From Paracoccaceae bacterium (lineage in GTDB: Bacteria; Pseudomonadota; Alphaproteobacteria; Rhodobacterales; Rhodobacteraceae), in contig JAAEZA010000011.1 in NCBI GenBank assembly GCA_018223125.1, forward strand, positions 1 through 41,438: DNA of 41,438 nucleotides. The letters are read 5' to 3'. The notes below the pieces were generated by a model. The model worked only from the letters and a program-made list of their open reading frames with translations. It was not told the DNA's origin and did not search any database. Every line of letters starts with the position of its first letter. Position 1 is the first letter of the stretch. Shown in pieces: positions 9,392 through 16,759 of this stretch. Both the position numbers and the translations under genes were made by a program.

Positions 9392-9421
9392 CACACAGTT
9401 TACGACAGAGAGGAACCTTAC

Positions 9422-9724
9422 ATGTCAAACACAGTTAAAACACTCGCCGTTGCATCTGCAGTCGCAGCCGCAGTTGTGTCCCATGCCAACACGGCTTCTG
9501 CGCAATCCAAAGAGAAATGCTATGGCGTATCCCTGGCCGGTCAGAACGGCTGCGCCGCAGGTCCGGGAACATCCTGCGCCGGAACATCCACTGTGGACTA
9601 TCAAGGCAACGCATGGTCGCTGGTGGATGCAGGCACCTGCACCGAAATCAAACTGCCCGCTATGGCAGACGGCACAGCCCGTACCGGTTCGACCGAAGCG
9701 CTGGAGCGTGACCTGCCAAGCTGA
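9422..9724 (+). CDS. bufA1: Bufferin precursor, DUF2282 (BufA1-type)
   Basis: A 100-residue precursor peptide. Residues 1-28 are a Sec signal peptide (short polar start, hydrophobic Ala/Val core, cleavage after TASA). The core has four cysteines in the family positions: [21 protein letters not shown] and AGTCTEI. The VDYQGNAW segment is also typical of DUF2282. In bufferins, cysteines are turned into thiooxazole-type groups by the DUF692/MNIO enzyme before export, and the product buffers copper in the periplasm; this comes from published work on the family, not from this sequence. The ATG at 9422 is chosen because AGAGGAA precedes it and it opens the signal peptide. It is first in a four-gene operon. 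Confidence 0.9.
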   Translation: MSNTVKTLAVASAVAAAVVSHANTASAQSKEKCYGVSLAGQNGCAAGPGTSCAGTSTVDYQGNAWSLVDAGTCTEIKLPAMADGTARTGSTEALERDLPS

Positions 9725-9740
9725 TCCGACACCGCACACA

Positions 9741-9768
9741 GGGGCCGGCCGTATTTGCGGCCGGTTCC
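9741..9768 (+). other. Strong stem-loop between bufferin precursor and MNIO genes
   Basis: The arms 9741-9751 (GGGGCCGGCCG) and 9757-9768 pair over 11 base pairs with one bulge and one G-T pair, around a 5-base loop. No T-run follows. It most likely protects the precursor part of the message from 3' decay or partly ends transcription, so more precursor than enzyme is made. Confidence 0.65.
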
Positions 9769-9807
9769 CGACCAACCGTCAACCCGTAGCTTCAGGGGAT
9801 TTCCAAA

Positions 9808-10680
9808 ATGCTGGACGCACAGTCAGACAGACCGGATCAGGTGCCAAACCGCGCCGGAGTGGGCTTTAAGGCACAACATCTGGACGGCATTCTGAAAGAT
9901 CCCGAAAGCATCGGCTGGATCGAAATCCACGCCGAGAACTATATGGGCGATGGGGGGCTTCCGATCGCCCAGCTCCGCCATCTCAGGGAACGGTTTCCTG
10001 TATCCTGCCACGGTGTCGGCCTTTCCATCGGGGCGGAAGGCCCGCTTGATACGGATCACCTCAACCGTCTGAAAAAGCTGGTAGACTGGCTGGAGCCGGG
10101 GCTGTTTTCCGAACACCTCGCATGGTCCACCCACGACAGCCATTTCCTGAATGATCTTCTGCCGGTGCCCTATACGCAGGCCACCGTGGACCGCGTGGTA
10201 GAACATATCAATCAGGTGCAGGACACACTCGGGCGACAAATGCTGCTGGAAAATCCGTCTACCTATGTTGCCTTTGAAGAAAGCGACCGCTCCGAAATTG
10301 ATTTCCTGAAAGAAGTCGCCAGCCGTTCTGGCTGTGGCCTGCTGCTTGACGTGAACAATGTCTTTGTGTCCGCAACCAACCAGAATTATTCCCCCGAAGG
10401 CTATATTGATGCCTTCCCGACCGGTCTGGTTGGCGAGCTGCATCTTGGCGGCCATGAAGCAGACGCGGATGATTTCGGGGAACCCCTTTTGATAGACAGC
10501 CACTCCCGCCCCGTGGTCGATCCCGTTTGGGCGCTTTATGAGTACACTTTGGCCAAGGCTGGCCCGCGCCCGACGTTGATTGAATGGGACAATGATATTC
10601 CAACGTGGGACGTGCTTGCAGCCGAGGCTGCGCGCGCGGATCGCCTGCTGTCCGCGGCACCGGCGGAAAAGGCGCGCTGA
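9808..10680 (+). CDS. bufB: DUF692/MNIO multinuclear iron oxidase (BufB-type)
   Basis: A 290-residue TIM-barrel enzyme of the MNIO (DUF692) family. The metal-binding landmarks appear in order: GVGFKAQH at 17, IEIHAENYMGDGG near 38, the HGVGLSIG block near 68, FSEHLAW near 100, LLENPSTYV near 146, LLLDVNNVFVSA near 178, ELHLGGH near 210, IDSHSRPV and the IEWDNDIP end. These His, Asp, Asn and Glu residues hold two or three iron ions. The enzyme oxidatively rearranges cysteines of a RiPP precursor; here the DUF2282 peptide next door is the clear substrate. Its stop shares a base with the start of the partner gene (TGATG), so both are translated together. Confidence 0.92.
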   Translation: MLDAQSDRPDQVPNRAGVGFKAQHLDGILKDPESIGWIEIHAENYMGDGGLPIAQLRHLRERFPVSCHGVGLSIGAEGPLDTDHLNRLKKLVDWLEPGLFSEHLAWSTHDSHFLNDLLPVPYTQATVDRVVEHINQVQDTLGRQMLLENPSTYVAFEESDRSEIDFLKEVASRSGCGLLLDVNNVFVSATNQNYSPEGYIDAFPTGLVGELHLGGHEADADDFGEPLLIDSHSRPVVDPVWALYEYTLAKAGPRPTLIEWDNDIPTWDVLAAEAARADRLLSAAPAEKAR

Positions 10681-11426
10681 TGTCCACACAACCCCGTTTT
10701 GCCGAAGCTTTACTTGATCCTGAACAGCCTGTGCCGGACGGGGTGGTTGATCCGCAAGGCCGACCCGCAGGCAAACGGTTCAACGTCTATCGCAACAACG
10801 TTGTGGTCAGCCTGATTGATGCGATGGAAACGGCCTTTCCGGTGATGCGCAAGCTGATCGGGGCTGAAAACTTCCGCAATCTGGCCGGCCTTTACGTTCG
10901 CCAGCATCCGCCGTCCTCGCCATTGTTAATGTTTTACGGTGCAGATTTTCCTGCGTTTCTGGACAGCTTTGCGCCGCTGGCCCATGTGCCCTACCTGCCG
11001 GATATGGCACGGCTGGAACTGGCGCGCCGACATGCCTACCATGCCGCCGATGCAGCACCCGTGGCGGCTGACGCCCTGTCACGGATTGCGCCTGACCGGC
11101 TGATGCAACTGCGTCTGACGCTTGCACCGGCCATGCAGATCCTCCCGAGCCGCTATCCCGTTGTCGGTATCTGGGAGTACAACATGGTGCCGGATGCGCC
11201 CCATCCGCCCGCCGAGGCACAGATCGCACTCGTTACCCGGCTTGCATTCGATTTGCAGATGCAGACCGTTTCACCCGCAATGGCCTCTTTTCTGAATGCC
11301 CTCCATCAGGGGGCGCCACTCGACACCGCTTTTGACAGCGCAAGCGCCCAAGACAGCGCCTTCGATCTGACCGCCGGAATTGTGCTGTTGCTGCAATCCG
11401 ACCTGATCGTTGAAATACACCTGTAA
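10680..11426 (+). CDS. bufC: DUF2063 partner protein of MNIO enzyme (BufC-type)
   Basis: A 248-residue protein. The N-terminal about 90 residues carry the DUF2063 domain (FAEALLDPEQPVP, then RFNVYRNNVVVSLIDAMETAFPVMRKLIG), often labelled a putative DNA-binding domain. The rest is a mixed domain ending in an all-helical tail. In characterised MNIO systems the partner binds the precursor leader and delivers it to the enzyme, so the DNA-binding name is probably misleading. The ATG at 10680 overlaps the bufB stop by one base, which decides the start over the upstream in-frame codon. It lies 10 bases before the DoxX gene. Confidence 0.9.
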   Translation: MSTQPRFAEALLDPEQPVPDGVVDPQGRPAGKRFNVYRNNVVVSLIDAMETAFPVMRKLIGAENFRNLAGLYVRQHPPSSPLLMFYGADFPAFLDSFAPLAHVPYLPDMARLELARRHAYHAADAAPVAADALSRIAPDRLMQLRLTLAPAMQILPSRYPVVGIWEYNMVPDAPHPPAEAQIALVTRLAFDLQMQTVSPAMASFLNALHQGAPLDTAFDSASAQDSAFDLTAGIVLLLQSDLIVEIHL

Positions 11427-11436
11427 AGGAAACTCC

Positions 11437-12030
11437 ATGACTGCTGCACTTTCTCTCTACAACTCTATCATGGACTCTGTTTTGCGTGCTGTGGAAGGCT
11501 GGCTTTTGCCAAGTTTTGCCCGTTTTGCCTTTGCTGCCGTGCTGTTGTGGTATTTCTGGCAGTCCGCCTTTACCAAAACGGGCGCAGGTTTCTTCGGTTT
11601 TCTGTCCCCGACAGAAAATGCCTACATCCAGATTTTCCCCAAATCCTTTGAAGCCGCAGGATATGATATTACCCAGATGGGCAATTTTGCATGGCTGGTT
11701 GCCGTAGCCGGAACCACAGCCGAAATCCTGCTGCCATTCCTGATCCTGATCGGATTGTTCACCCGTCTGGCCGCCCTTGGTATGATCGGGTTTGTTGCAG
11801 TGCAGACGATTGTGGATGTCTATGGCCACGGTATATCCGGCAAGACGCTGGGCGCGTGGTTCGACGGCCCTTCCGACAGTCTGATCGCGGACCAGCGGCT
11901 GATGTGGATGATCCTGTTTGCAGTGCTGTTTGTCAAAGGGGCCGGTCCTTTCTCGGTGGACCGGATTTTGACCCAAGTGACGAAAACTAAAGATATTTCT
12001 CCTGAACTGCCTTCGTCCAGCCAAGCGTAA
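11437..12030 (+). CDS. DoxX-family membrane protein of the bufferin operon
   Basis: A 197-residue inner-membrane protein with four predicted hydrophobic helices (about 20-40, 80-105, 108-125 and 150-170) and the DoxX pattern. AKGGA-type ribosome site (AAAGGAAAC) precedes the ATG at 11437. DoxX proteins often close DUF2282/DUF692 operons; the role is thought to be redox or quinone linked, but it is not established. A helper role in export or oxidation of the peptide is an inference. The last 44 bases overlap the facing ArsC-like gene. Confidence 0.87.
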   Translation: MTAALSLYNSIMDSVLRAVEGWLLPSFARFAFAAVLLWYFWQSAFTKTGAGFFGFLSPTENAYIQIFPKSFEAAGYDITQMGNFAWLVAVAGTTAEILLPFLILIGLFTRLAALGMIGFVAVQTIVDVYGHGISGKTLGAWFDGPSDSLIADQRLMWMILFAVLFVKGAGPFSVDRILTQVTKTKDISPELPSSSQA

Positions 12031-12313
12031 GCTCTTCGCCCGCTTCAATCACCGGACGTTTCATCAGGGTCGGATGATCCTTCAACAGCGCCAGAGGATC
12101 ACGTGCACGTTCCGCGCTGTCCAGACCCCGCCACGTGGTAGAGCGTGTGTTCACCAGATTATCCCCGAAGGTCCCGTAAAACCGCGAGAGGTCCGCGTCA
12201 CTGATCCCGTCAGCCCGCACGTCCACAAAAGCCACTTCCTGCCCTGCATCCCCCAGCGCCCTGAGCGCCTTACGGCAGGTATCACAGGTTTTCAAACCGT
12301 ATAGTTTCATCAT
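11987..12313 (-). CDS. ArsC/Spx-family thioredoxin-fold protein (YffB-like)
   Basis: About 108 residues, with MKLYGLKTCDTCRKALRAL at the start: the CxxC redox pair of the ArsC/Spx/YffB fold. The RPVI block (TLMKRPVIEAG) and the FDxR-like FVDVRADGIS match the small YffB-type glutathione-dependent reductase group. True arsenate reductases have other residues here. Three consecutive ATGs (12310-12316) follow AAGGG; I use the middle one on spacing. It is convergent with the DoxX gene and overlaps it by 44 bases, so the two transcripts are antisense at their 3' ends. Confidence 0.85.
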   Translation of the reverse strand: MMKLYGLKTCDTCRKALRALGDAGQEVAFVDVRADGISDADLSRFYGTFGDNLVNTRSTTWRGLDSAERARDPLALLKDHPTLMKRPVIEAGEELTLGWTKAVQEKYL

Positions 12314-12419
12314 CATTTTCCCTTGTACTGCGTCGTTTTCTACCGGTTCGGCGCAAATTCGCAACCTGCGGAAGTCATTAAAGCTTCACTTGCAATATTC
12401 AAAAGCGTGAGTCATAGAT

Positions 12420-12547
12420 TCCCCCGTGAGGTTCATCTTTTTACGATCCGCTTCTTCTTCGATGTAGCAGACCCGACCTAAGACACTGAGCTACACCACC
12501 AGTCGCAGCACAGTGCGGGCGGCGAAAAACGATAGGAGCGCCACGTT
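12420..12547 (+). other. cspA leader with tRNA-like fragment on the opposite strand
   Basis: About 130 bases before cspA. On the minus strand, 12485-12511 reads GGTGGTGTAGCTCAGTG, like the 5' acceptor arm and A-box of a tRNA gene, but no T-arm or closing acceptor follows. It is either a decayed tRNA piece or chance. On the plus strand this stretch would be the long 5' leader typical of cold-shock genes, which can fold with temperature. Confidence 0.35.
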
Positions 12548-12757
12548 ATGGCAACCGGAACAGTAAAATGGTTCAACTCGACTAAAGGCTACGGCTTCAT
12601 CCAGCCGGACGCCGGTGGATCTGATGTATTCGTACACGTTTCCGCTGTTGAGCGTGCAGGTCTGAACGGCCTGAACGACAACCAGAAAATCTCTTTTGAA
12701 GTTGAAACAGGCCGGAACGGTCGCGAAGCCGCGACTGATCTGAAACTGACAGACTAA
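12548..12757 (+). CDS. cspA: Cold-shock protein (CspA family)
   Basis: A 69-residue single cold-shock domain of the usual length. The RNA-binding motifs RNP1 (KGYGFI) and RNP2 (VFVHVS) are intact, with the GTVKWFNSTKGYG opening. It binds single-stranded RNA and acts as an RNA chaperone. TAGGAG lies about ten bases before the ATG. It is monocistronic, with a long leader and its own terminator, which suggests control by mRNA structure or stability. Confidence 0.96.
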   Translation: MATGTVKWFNSTKGYGFIQPDAGGSDVFVHVSAVERAGLNGLNDNQKISFEVETGRNGREAATDLKLTD

Positions 12758-12778
12758 TCCAGATTATCCAGCATTCCG

Positions 12779-12813
12779 AAAGGCCCCGACGTTCTCTGCG
12801 CGGGGCCTTTTTT
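12779..12813 (+). terminator. Intrinsic terminator of cspA
   Basis: AAAGGCCCCG (12779-12788) pairs with CGGGGCCTTT (12801-12810) around a 12-base loop, followed by more T. It lies 21 bases after the cspA stop. Confidence 0.93.
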
Positions 12814-12824
12814 ATTGTCCGGCG

Positions 12825-13142
12825 TCAGGTGGCCGTATCACTGTCGGGAACGATGACCGGCTCAAACGGGGGTGCTTCGCTCCAGTTCGTACCCGTGGCC
12901 AGAACACAGGCCATGCCGTTGGGATAGCTCAGCAGGACCGAAAAGCTGCCCGTCTGTGTCGAGCTCCACAACTCAACCACGCGGGTGGCGCTGCTTAACC
13001 CTGCACCGCGGCGGACCTCCTGATATTTTTCCGCCAGATAGGTCACGAGTTCGGCGCGCGGTCCGCAGGGGGCTGCGGCGGCGGGGGGCGCCAGCGCAGC
13101 CATACCGAATACCAGTGCCGAGGATGTGAGACGTTTGAACAT
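12825..13142 (-). CDS. Small secreted protein of unknown function
   Basis: A 105-residue protein with a Sec signal peptide (about residues 1-23: Lys-Arg start, Ala/Leu core, AAAA cleavage region). The mature part has two cysteines (APCGPRA and GMACVLA) that could pair, a short helix (LVTYLAEKYQEVRRG) and beta strands. It is probably periplasmic. I do not recognise a named domain. AAGGAG stands at good spacing before the ATG at 13142. It is convergent with cspA. A 6-bp inverted repeat lies upstream. Confidence 0.72.
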   Translation of the reverse strand: MFKRLTSSALVFGMAALAPPAAAAPCGPRAELVTYLAEKYQEVRRGAGLSSATRVVELWSSTQTGSFSVLLSYPNGMACVLATGTNWSEAPPFEPVIVPDSDTAT

Positions 13143-13175
13143 GATATACTCCTTCGCAGGTTACGAAAGGAGCAG

Positions 13176-13195
13176 AGGTCAGGGCGTTTTGACCT
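13176..13195. promoter_or_regulatory. Inverted repeat upstream of small secreted gene
   Basis: AGGTCA (13176-13181) and TGACCT (13190-13195) are exact inverted copies around 8 bases, 33 bases before the start of the minus-strand secreted-protein gene. Possible operator; role unknown. Confidence 0.25.
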
Positions 13196-13298
13196 GATAC
13201 GCGGCGTGCCGCAGGCCCCTTTCGGGGTTGGTCATGCTATTAATATCGGCTTGAACAACCTGCCTTGCAAGGGGTGTCACAGGAATGTGTCGGCAAAC

Positions 13299-13324
13299 GG
13301 CGCTGCGGGGCAAACCGCAGCGCT
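13299..13324 (-). terminator. Candidate terminator of the ABC importer operon
   Basis: Bases 13299-13308 pair with 13315-13324 in a 10-bp GC-rich stem (one G-T pair) with a 6-base loop, just past the permease stop on the minus strand. The T-run is short, so it may be a weak terminator or an mRNA end stabiliser. Confidence 0.5.
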
Positions 13325-13329
13325 GCATC

Positions 13330-14148
13330 TTAACTGCGCCAGCCAAGCAGATGACGCTCGATCAGTCCGATGGACGTGCTGACTACCACTCCCAGAACCG
13401 ACAGGATCAGCACCCCCGCGAAAAGACGTTCCAGATCGTATAGCGATCCCGCCTCAAGGATATAGGCGCCGATGCCGTATTCCGCGCCCAGCATTTCCGC
13501 TGCGACCAGCAGGATGATGGCAATGGCCAGACTGATCCGCAGGCCCGACAGGATACCCGGCATGGCCCCGGGCAGCACGATCTTGCGCACGATGGAAAAC
13601 CAAGACAGGCCAAAGCTCTGCCCCATGCGGATCAGGCTGCGATCCACATTGTCTACGGCGCCATAGGTGGCGACAACCGTCGGCGTAAAGGTTCCAAAGG
13701 CGATCAGCGCATATTTGGAGCCTTCATCAATGCCAAACCAGATCACGAACAGCGGAAGCAGCGCAATCTTGGGGATAGGGAATATGGCCGCCACAAGCGG
13801 CACCAGCCCCGCGCGGATATAGGAAAACAGACCGATCAGCACACCCACGCCAATCCCGAAACTTGCGCCCAGTGCGGCCCCGACAACCAGACGGGACAGG
13901 GAAGGCGACAGGTGTTTGTACAAGAGACCCGACTGGTGCAGTTCGATCAGGGTTTGCAACACATCCGAAGGTTTGGGCAGGGTCAGCGCGGAAATCCAGC
14001 CCGCCCGCGTGCCCCATTCGGCAATCGCGATCAACAGGATAAAGACGACACCACCAACCCAGCGTTTGCGTTCGGGTGCGAACCCACCGCCCCGAAAGCT
14101 GACTGTACGGGCCTCTGTTGGGGTATGGGACAGTGTTGAATCAGACAT
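13330..14148 (-). CDS. ABC transporter permease, nitrate/sulfonate/bicarbonate type
   Basis: A 272-residue inner-membrane permease of the SsuC/TauC/NrtB group with about six membrane helices. The EAA loop contacting the ATPase is visible near residue 180-200 (LPGAMPGILSGLRISLAIA). An N-terminal soluble stretch of about 30 residues precedes the first helix (VGGVVFILLIAIAEWG). The start at 14148 overlaps the ATPase stop by 8 bases, which decides it over the upstream in-frame ATG. It forms an importer with the ATPase and the binding protein upstream; substrate is not deducible. Confidence 0.9.
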   Translation of the reverse strand: MSDSTLSHTPTEARTVSFRGGGFAPERKRWVGGVVFILLIAIAEWGTRAGWISALTLPKPSDVLQTLIELHQSGLLYKHLSPSLSRLVVGAALGASFGIGVGVLIGLFSYIRAGLVPLVAAIFPIPKIALLPLFVIWFGIDEGSKYALIAFGTFTPTVVATYGAVDNVDRSLIRMGQSFGLSWFSIVRKIVLPGAMPGILSGLRISLAIAIILLVAAEMLGAEYGIGAYILEAGSLYDLERLFAGVLILSVLGVVVSTSIGLIERHLLGWRS

Positions 14149-14908
14149 CAAGCAACTCCGCATCTGCTGCACGGGCTTCATCGCGCATCAATTGCCACAG
14201 ATGCCTTTGCTGACGGTCCAGTTCGGGATCACCGAACTGACGCTCTGCCAGTGGTGTTTCAAGGTGAACGATCTCGCGAATCTGGCCGGGTCTGCGGGAC
14301 AGCACCACGATGGAATGGCCCAGACGCACGGCCTCGGCCAGATTATGGGTGACGTACACGGCTGTGAAGGGCGTGCGTGTCCACAAAGACACCAGATCAT
14401 CCATCAACAGCTCCCGCGTCTGACTGTCGAGCGCGGATAAAGGCTCGTCCATCAGCATCACAGCCGGATTCACCGCCAAAGCGCGGGCTATCGCGACCCG
14501 CTGTTTCATCCCGCCCGAAAGCTGCTTTGGCAGCGCCTTGGCGAAATCCGTCAGTTTGGTACGCGCCAGCACATCGTCGATAATCTCTTTCGCCGCAGCC
14601 CCTTTGATGCCGTGATCTTCCAGCACCAGCGAAATATTCCCCGCTACACTGCGCCATGGCAACAAGGCAAAGTCCTGAAAGATATAGGTCAGCGGGTTAA
14701 GACAATCCGCAGGCGGTGTGCCCACTTGCAGCACACGTCCCTGTTTGGGGCGTTCAAGCCCGCCGATAAACCGCAACAGCGTGGATTTTCCACAGCCTGA
14801 CGGCCCTACGATGCAGACAATCCTGCCGTGGGGAATTTCAAGAGAGATGTCGCGCATCACCTCGAAACTATCGTAGGAATGGCTGACATTTTCCAGACGG
14901 ATATCCAT
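14141..14908 (-). CDS. ABC transporter ATPase, nitrate/sulfonate/taurine type
   Basis: A 255-residue nucleotide-binding subunit. Walker A is VGPSGCGKSTLL near residue 34. The Q-loop is YIFQDFALLPW near 75, the signature LSGGMKQR near 130, Walker B VMLMDEPLSALD near 150 and the H-loop VYVTHNLAEA near 185. This matches the SsuB/TauB/NrtD group. It powers import with the permease, to which it is translationally coupled by an 8-base overlap. The binding protein is encoded 80 bases upstream, with a stem-loop in between. Confidence 0.93.
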   Translation of the reverse strand: MDIRLENVSHSYDSFEVMRDISLEIPHGRIVCIVGPSGCGKSTLLRFIGGLERPKQGRVLQVGTPPADCLNPLTYIFQDFALLPWRSVAGNISLVLEDHGIKGAAAKEIIDDVLARTKLTDFAKALPKQLSGGMKQRVAIARALAVNPAVMLMDEPLSALDSQTRELLMDDLVSLWTRTPFTAVYVTHNLAEAVRLGHSIVVLSRRPGQIREIVHLETPLAERQFGDPELDRQQRHLWQLMRDEARAADAELLDV

Positions 14909-14933
14909 TTGATGCAGGCTCCGGTAAAGCGTT

Positions 14934-14958
14934 GCGGGGCGCGCTGACGCCGCCCCGC
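14934..14958 (-). other. Stem-loop between binding protein and ATPase genes
   Basis: GCGGGGCG (14934-14941) and CGCCCCGC (14951-14958) form a perfect 8-bp stem with a 9-base loop, between the binding-protein stop and the ATPase start. There is no T-run. Such hairpins after periplasmic binding-protein genes often raise their mRNA level over the membrane parts. Confidence 0.6.
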
Positions 14959-14988
14959 TTTCAGTGTTTCAAGAAAGGACAGGCCGGA

Positions 14989-16011
14989 TCAGGCCTTGAT
15001 GGTTTCCACGTAAGATGCGTCCACCAGCGTGTCGAGCGTGATATCTGCATCCACCAGACCTTCGGACTGGAACCAGCTCAACTGGTCCTGAATAGACGCC
15101 GTGTTCAGCGCAGCATTTTCATTCAGGCGCATGGTGCCGTTGATGATCGAAGGTGCCGCCTTTTCGCGCGGGCGGTCTGTGTAGACGTATTTGTGGATCA
15201 GGTCGACCATCTGGTTCACGCCCTCCTCACCGCCGGATTTGGCGATCATGGCTGCGTTGTAATCCGCCACCCCTTTGGAGTAGCCGTTCAGGAAGCCTTC
15301 GGTCATGCCCCGTTCGTCGGCTGCGTTCTTGGCAGAGGTAAAGACGGTTGTGACCTGATAGTTCGGGATATAATCCGCCACGTCCCCGATGATGTGCACC
15401 GCACCGGATCCTGCCAGCGGTTTGGCAATATGGGGCACGATGGACCAGGCATCAATCTGGCCGGATTTCAGCGCACCAATGATCGCGCCAACCTTTTGCA
15501 GCGGTTTGAAGCTGACATTCGCGCCTTCCGCAGCGGCGATTTTCGACCCCATGTAGTGGAACGACGACCCCGCTGTAGAGATCCCGAAGGTTTTACCGTC
15601 CAGCGCCGCCGCAGAGGTCAGACCGGCCTGAAAGGCCGCGTCGGAGGCAAGGATCTTCTGCCCGTCGATGCCTTTTTCTTCGGACAATGCGCCGCCGATC
15701 ACCTTGATCGCACCCTTTTGCGCCAGAGAGATCAGGCCGCCGGACACAGCCGTGACGGCATAATCCACATCCCCCGAGGCAATCGCCACCGCCATAGGCT
15801 GGGCCGCCTGAAAGAATTTGAACTCCACATCCAGTCCGGCCTGCGCGAAATAGTCCCGCTCAAAAGCGACAAAGCTGCCGGAGTGGGACGTAAAGCGCAG
15901 CGCACCTACGGTAATTTTCTTGTTGCTGGCCAGCGCAGGGGCCGCCAGTGTCGAGGCCGCAGCCGCGCCCCCCATCAGGATCAGTGCCTTCCGGCGGTTC
16001 AATGTCATCAT
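14989..16011 (-). CDS. ABC substrate-binding protein, SsuA/NMT1-type, Tat-type signal
   Basis: A 340-residue periplasmic binding protein. The N-terminus has NRRKALILMGGAAAASTLAAPALAS, a twin-arginine-like signal peptide cut near residue 29. The mature part has the two-lobed SsuA/TauA/NMT1 pattern: ITVGALRFTSHSGSFVAFERDYFAQAGLDVEFKFF, then AIASGDVDYAVT and the KTFGIST hinge block. This group binds aliphatic sulfonates, nitrate, thiamine precursors or aromatic acids; nothing in the sequence settles which. GGGAGGAAACC lies right before the ATG at 16011, a very strong ribosome site. It is first in the operon; the GntR gene lies 36 bases upstream on the same strand. Confidence 0.9.
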   Translation of the reverse strand: MMTLNRRKALILMGGAAAASTLAAPALASNKKITVGALRFTSHSGSFVAFERDYFAQAGLDVEFKFFQAAQPMAVAIASGDVDYAVTAVSGGLISLAQKGAIKVIGGALSEEKGIDGQKILASDAAFQAGLTSAAALDGKTFGISTAGSSFHYMGSKIAAAEGANVSFKPLQKVGAIIGALKSGQIDAWSIVPHIAKPLAGSGAVHIIGDVADYIPNYQVTTVFTSAKNAADERGMTEGFLNGYSKGVADYNAAMIAKSGGEEGVNQMVDLIHKYVYTDRPREKAAPSIINGTMRLNENAALNTASIQDQLSWFQSEGLVDADITLDTLVDASYVETIKA

Positions 16012-16047
16012 GGTTTCCTCCCAGTGATTTGGTTTCGGTATAACGCG

Positions 16048-16728
16048 CTAATTCTGCCGCGGCTCTGCCCGCAGTTCCGCTTCGATATCTTCTGCCAGCA
16101 CCGCAAGCGCGGCCTGAACGTCCCGCTCCAGCGCGGCATCCAAAAGGGCCTGCTGGCGGGTTTTGCGGCGGGCGAAATCCAAACGCCCTTCCCGCAATAA
16201 CGCCAGCCGGAAGCGGCGGGACTGATTGAAGAACTTCTCTTGCAGGTCAATCAGGCGCGGCGACCCGCAAGCCTCGATCAGGGTTGCGGTGAAGGCTTTA
16301 CAGGCCTCGTCCCATTCAAGTGCGGTCAGATCGTCCGGTGTCGCAGCCACAGCAGCTTCAGCCTTGCGCAAACCGTGATGGGCCGCCATCACCCTGCCCT
16401 CCCACTGGACATCACCCTGTTGCAATGCCAGCTCCAGTGCGGCGCTTTCGATCTGGCCGCGCACCATAATAATGTCGCGCAGGTCTTCTTCCGTTGCACT
16501 GGTCACGCGAAAACCCCGCTGGGTCGTCGCCTCTACCAGCCCTTCGGCAGACAGCAACCGCAGTGTTTCCCGCATGGAATGGTTGGAGCCGCCATAACGC
16601 TGGCGCAGCTGTGCGATTTTAAGCTTCTGATCCGGCATCAACGCCCCGAACGCAATATCGCGCCGCAGGGCAGAAGCCAGCATTGCAACGATAGAGTCGT
16701 CCTCACCTGGGGTGCGTTTAAAGATCAT
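16048..16728 (-). CDS. GntR-family regulator with FCD ligand domain
   Basis: About 226 residues. The N-terminal winged helix-turn-helix is at about 10-70 (ALRRDIAFGALMPDQKLKI, then GGSNHSMRETLRLLSAEGLV). The C-terminal helical FCD domain (about 85-220) has the usual acidic and histidine-containing pattern; FCD members bind carboxylic acids through a metal. It lies 36 bases upstream of the binding-protein gene on the same strand, so it likely controls the importer and may share its message. Two ATGs are possible (16740 and 16728). I prefer 16728 because GGA lies before it, while the first ATG has GGA directly abutting. The start region lies in a near-perfect 12-bp inverted repeat. Confidence 0.85.
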   Translation of the reverse strand: MIFKRTPGEDDSIVAMLASALRRDIAFGALMPDQKLKIAQLRQRYGGSNHSMRETLRLLSAEGLVEATTQRGFRVTSATEEDLRDIIMVRGQIESAALELALQQGDVQWEGRVMAAHHGLRKAEAAVAATPDDLTALEWDEACKAFTATLIEACGSPRLIDLQEKFFNQSRRFRLALLREGRLDFARRKTRQQALLDAALERDVQAALAVLAEDIEAELRAEPRQN

Positions 16729-16729
16729 G

Positions 16730-16759
16730 ATATCCAGCATTCCAAAAAATGTTGGATAT
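16730..16759. promoter_or_regulatory. Inverted repeat over the GntR gene start, probable operator
   Basis: ATATCCAGCATT (16730-16741) and AATGTTGGATAT (16748-16759) match as inverted copies at 11 of 12 positions around a 6-base spacer. It sits right at the start of the GntR gene, as expected for an autoregulatory site of a dimeric regulator. Confidence 0.55.

Larger units (their letters stand above)
9073..9421 (+). other. Long leader/promoter region of the bufferin operon
   Basis: About 350 bases without a credible gene between the fpr terminator and the DUF2282 precursor. It is more AT-rich than its surroundings near 9190-9240. It holds a weak promoter-like pair (9286-9313) and a perfect stem-loop (9363-9391) close to the start of the precursor gene. 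I see no tRNA, small ORF with a good ribosome site, or repeat in it. Confidence 0.5.

Noticed and set aside
12485-12511. tRNA gene on the minus strand
   Set aside because: Only an acceptor/A-box-like piece is present. There is no anticodon arm, T-arm or closing acceptor strand.
14932-16200. 422-residue plus-strand open frame
   Set aside because: Shadow of the binding-protein gene on the other strand, which has signal peptide, family blocks and a strong ribosome site.
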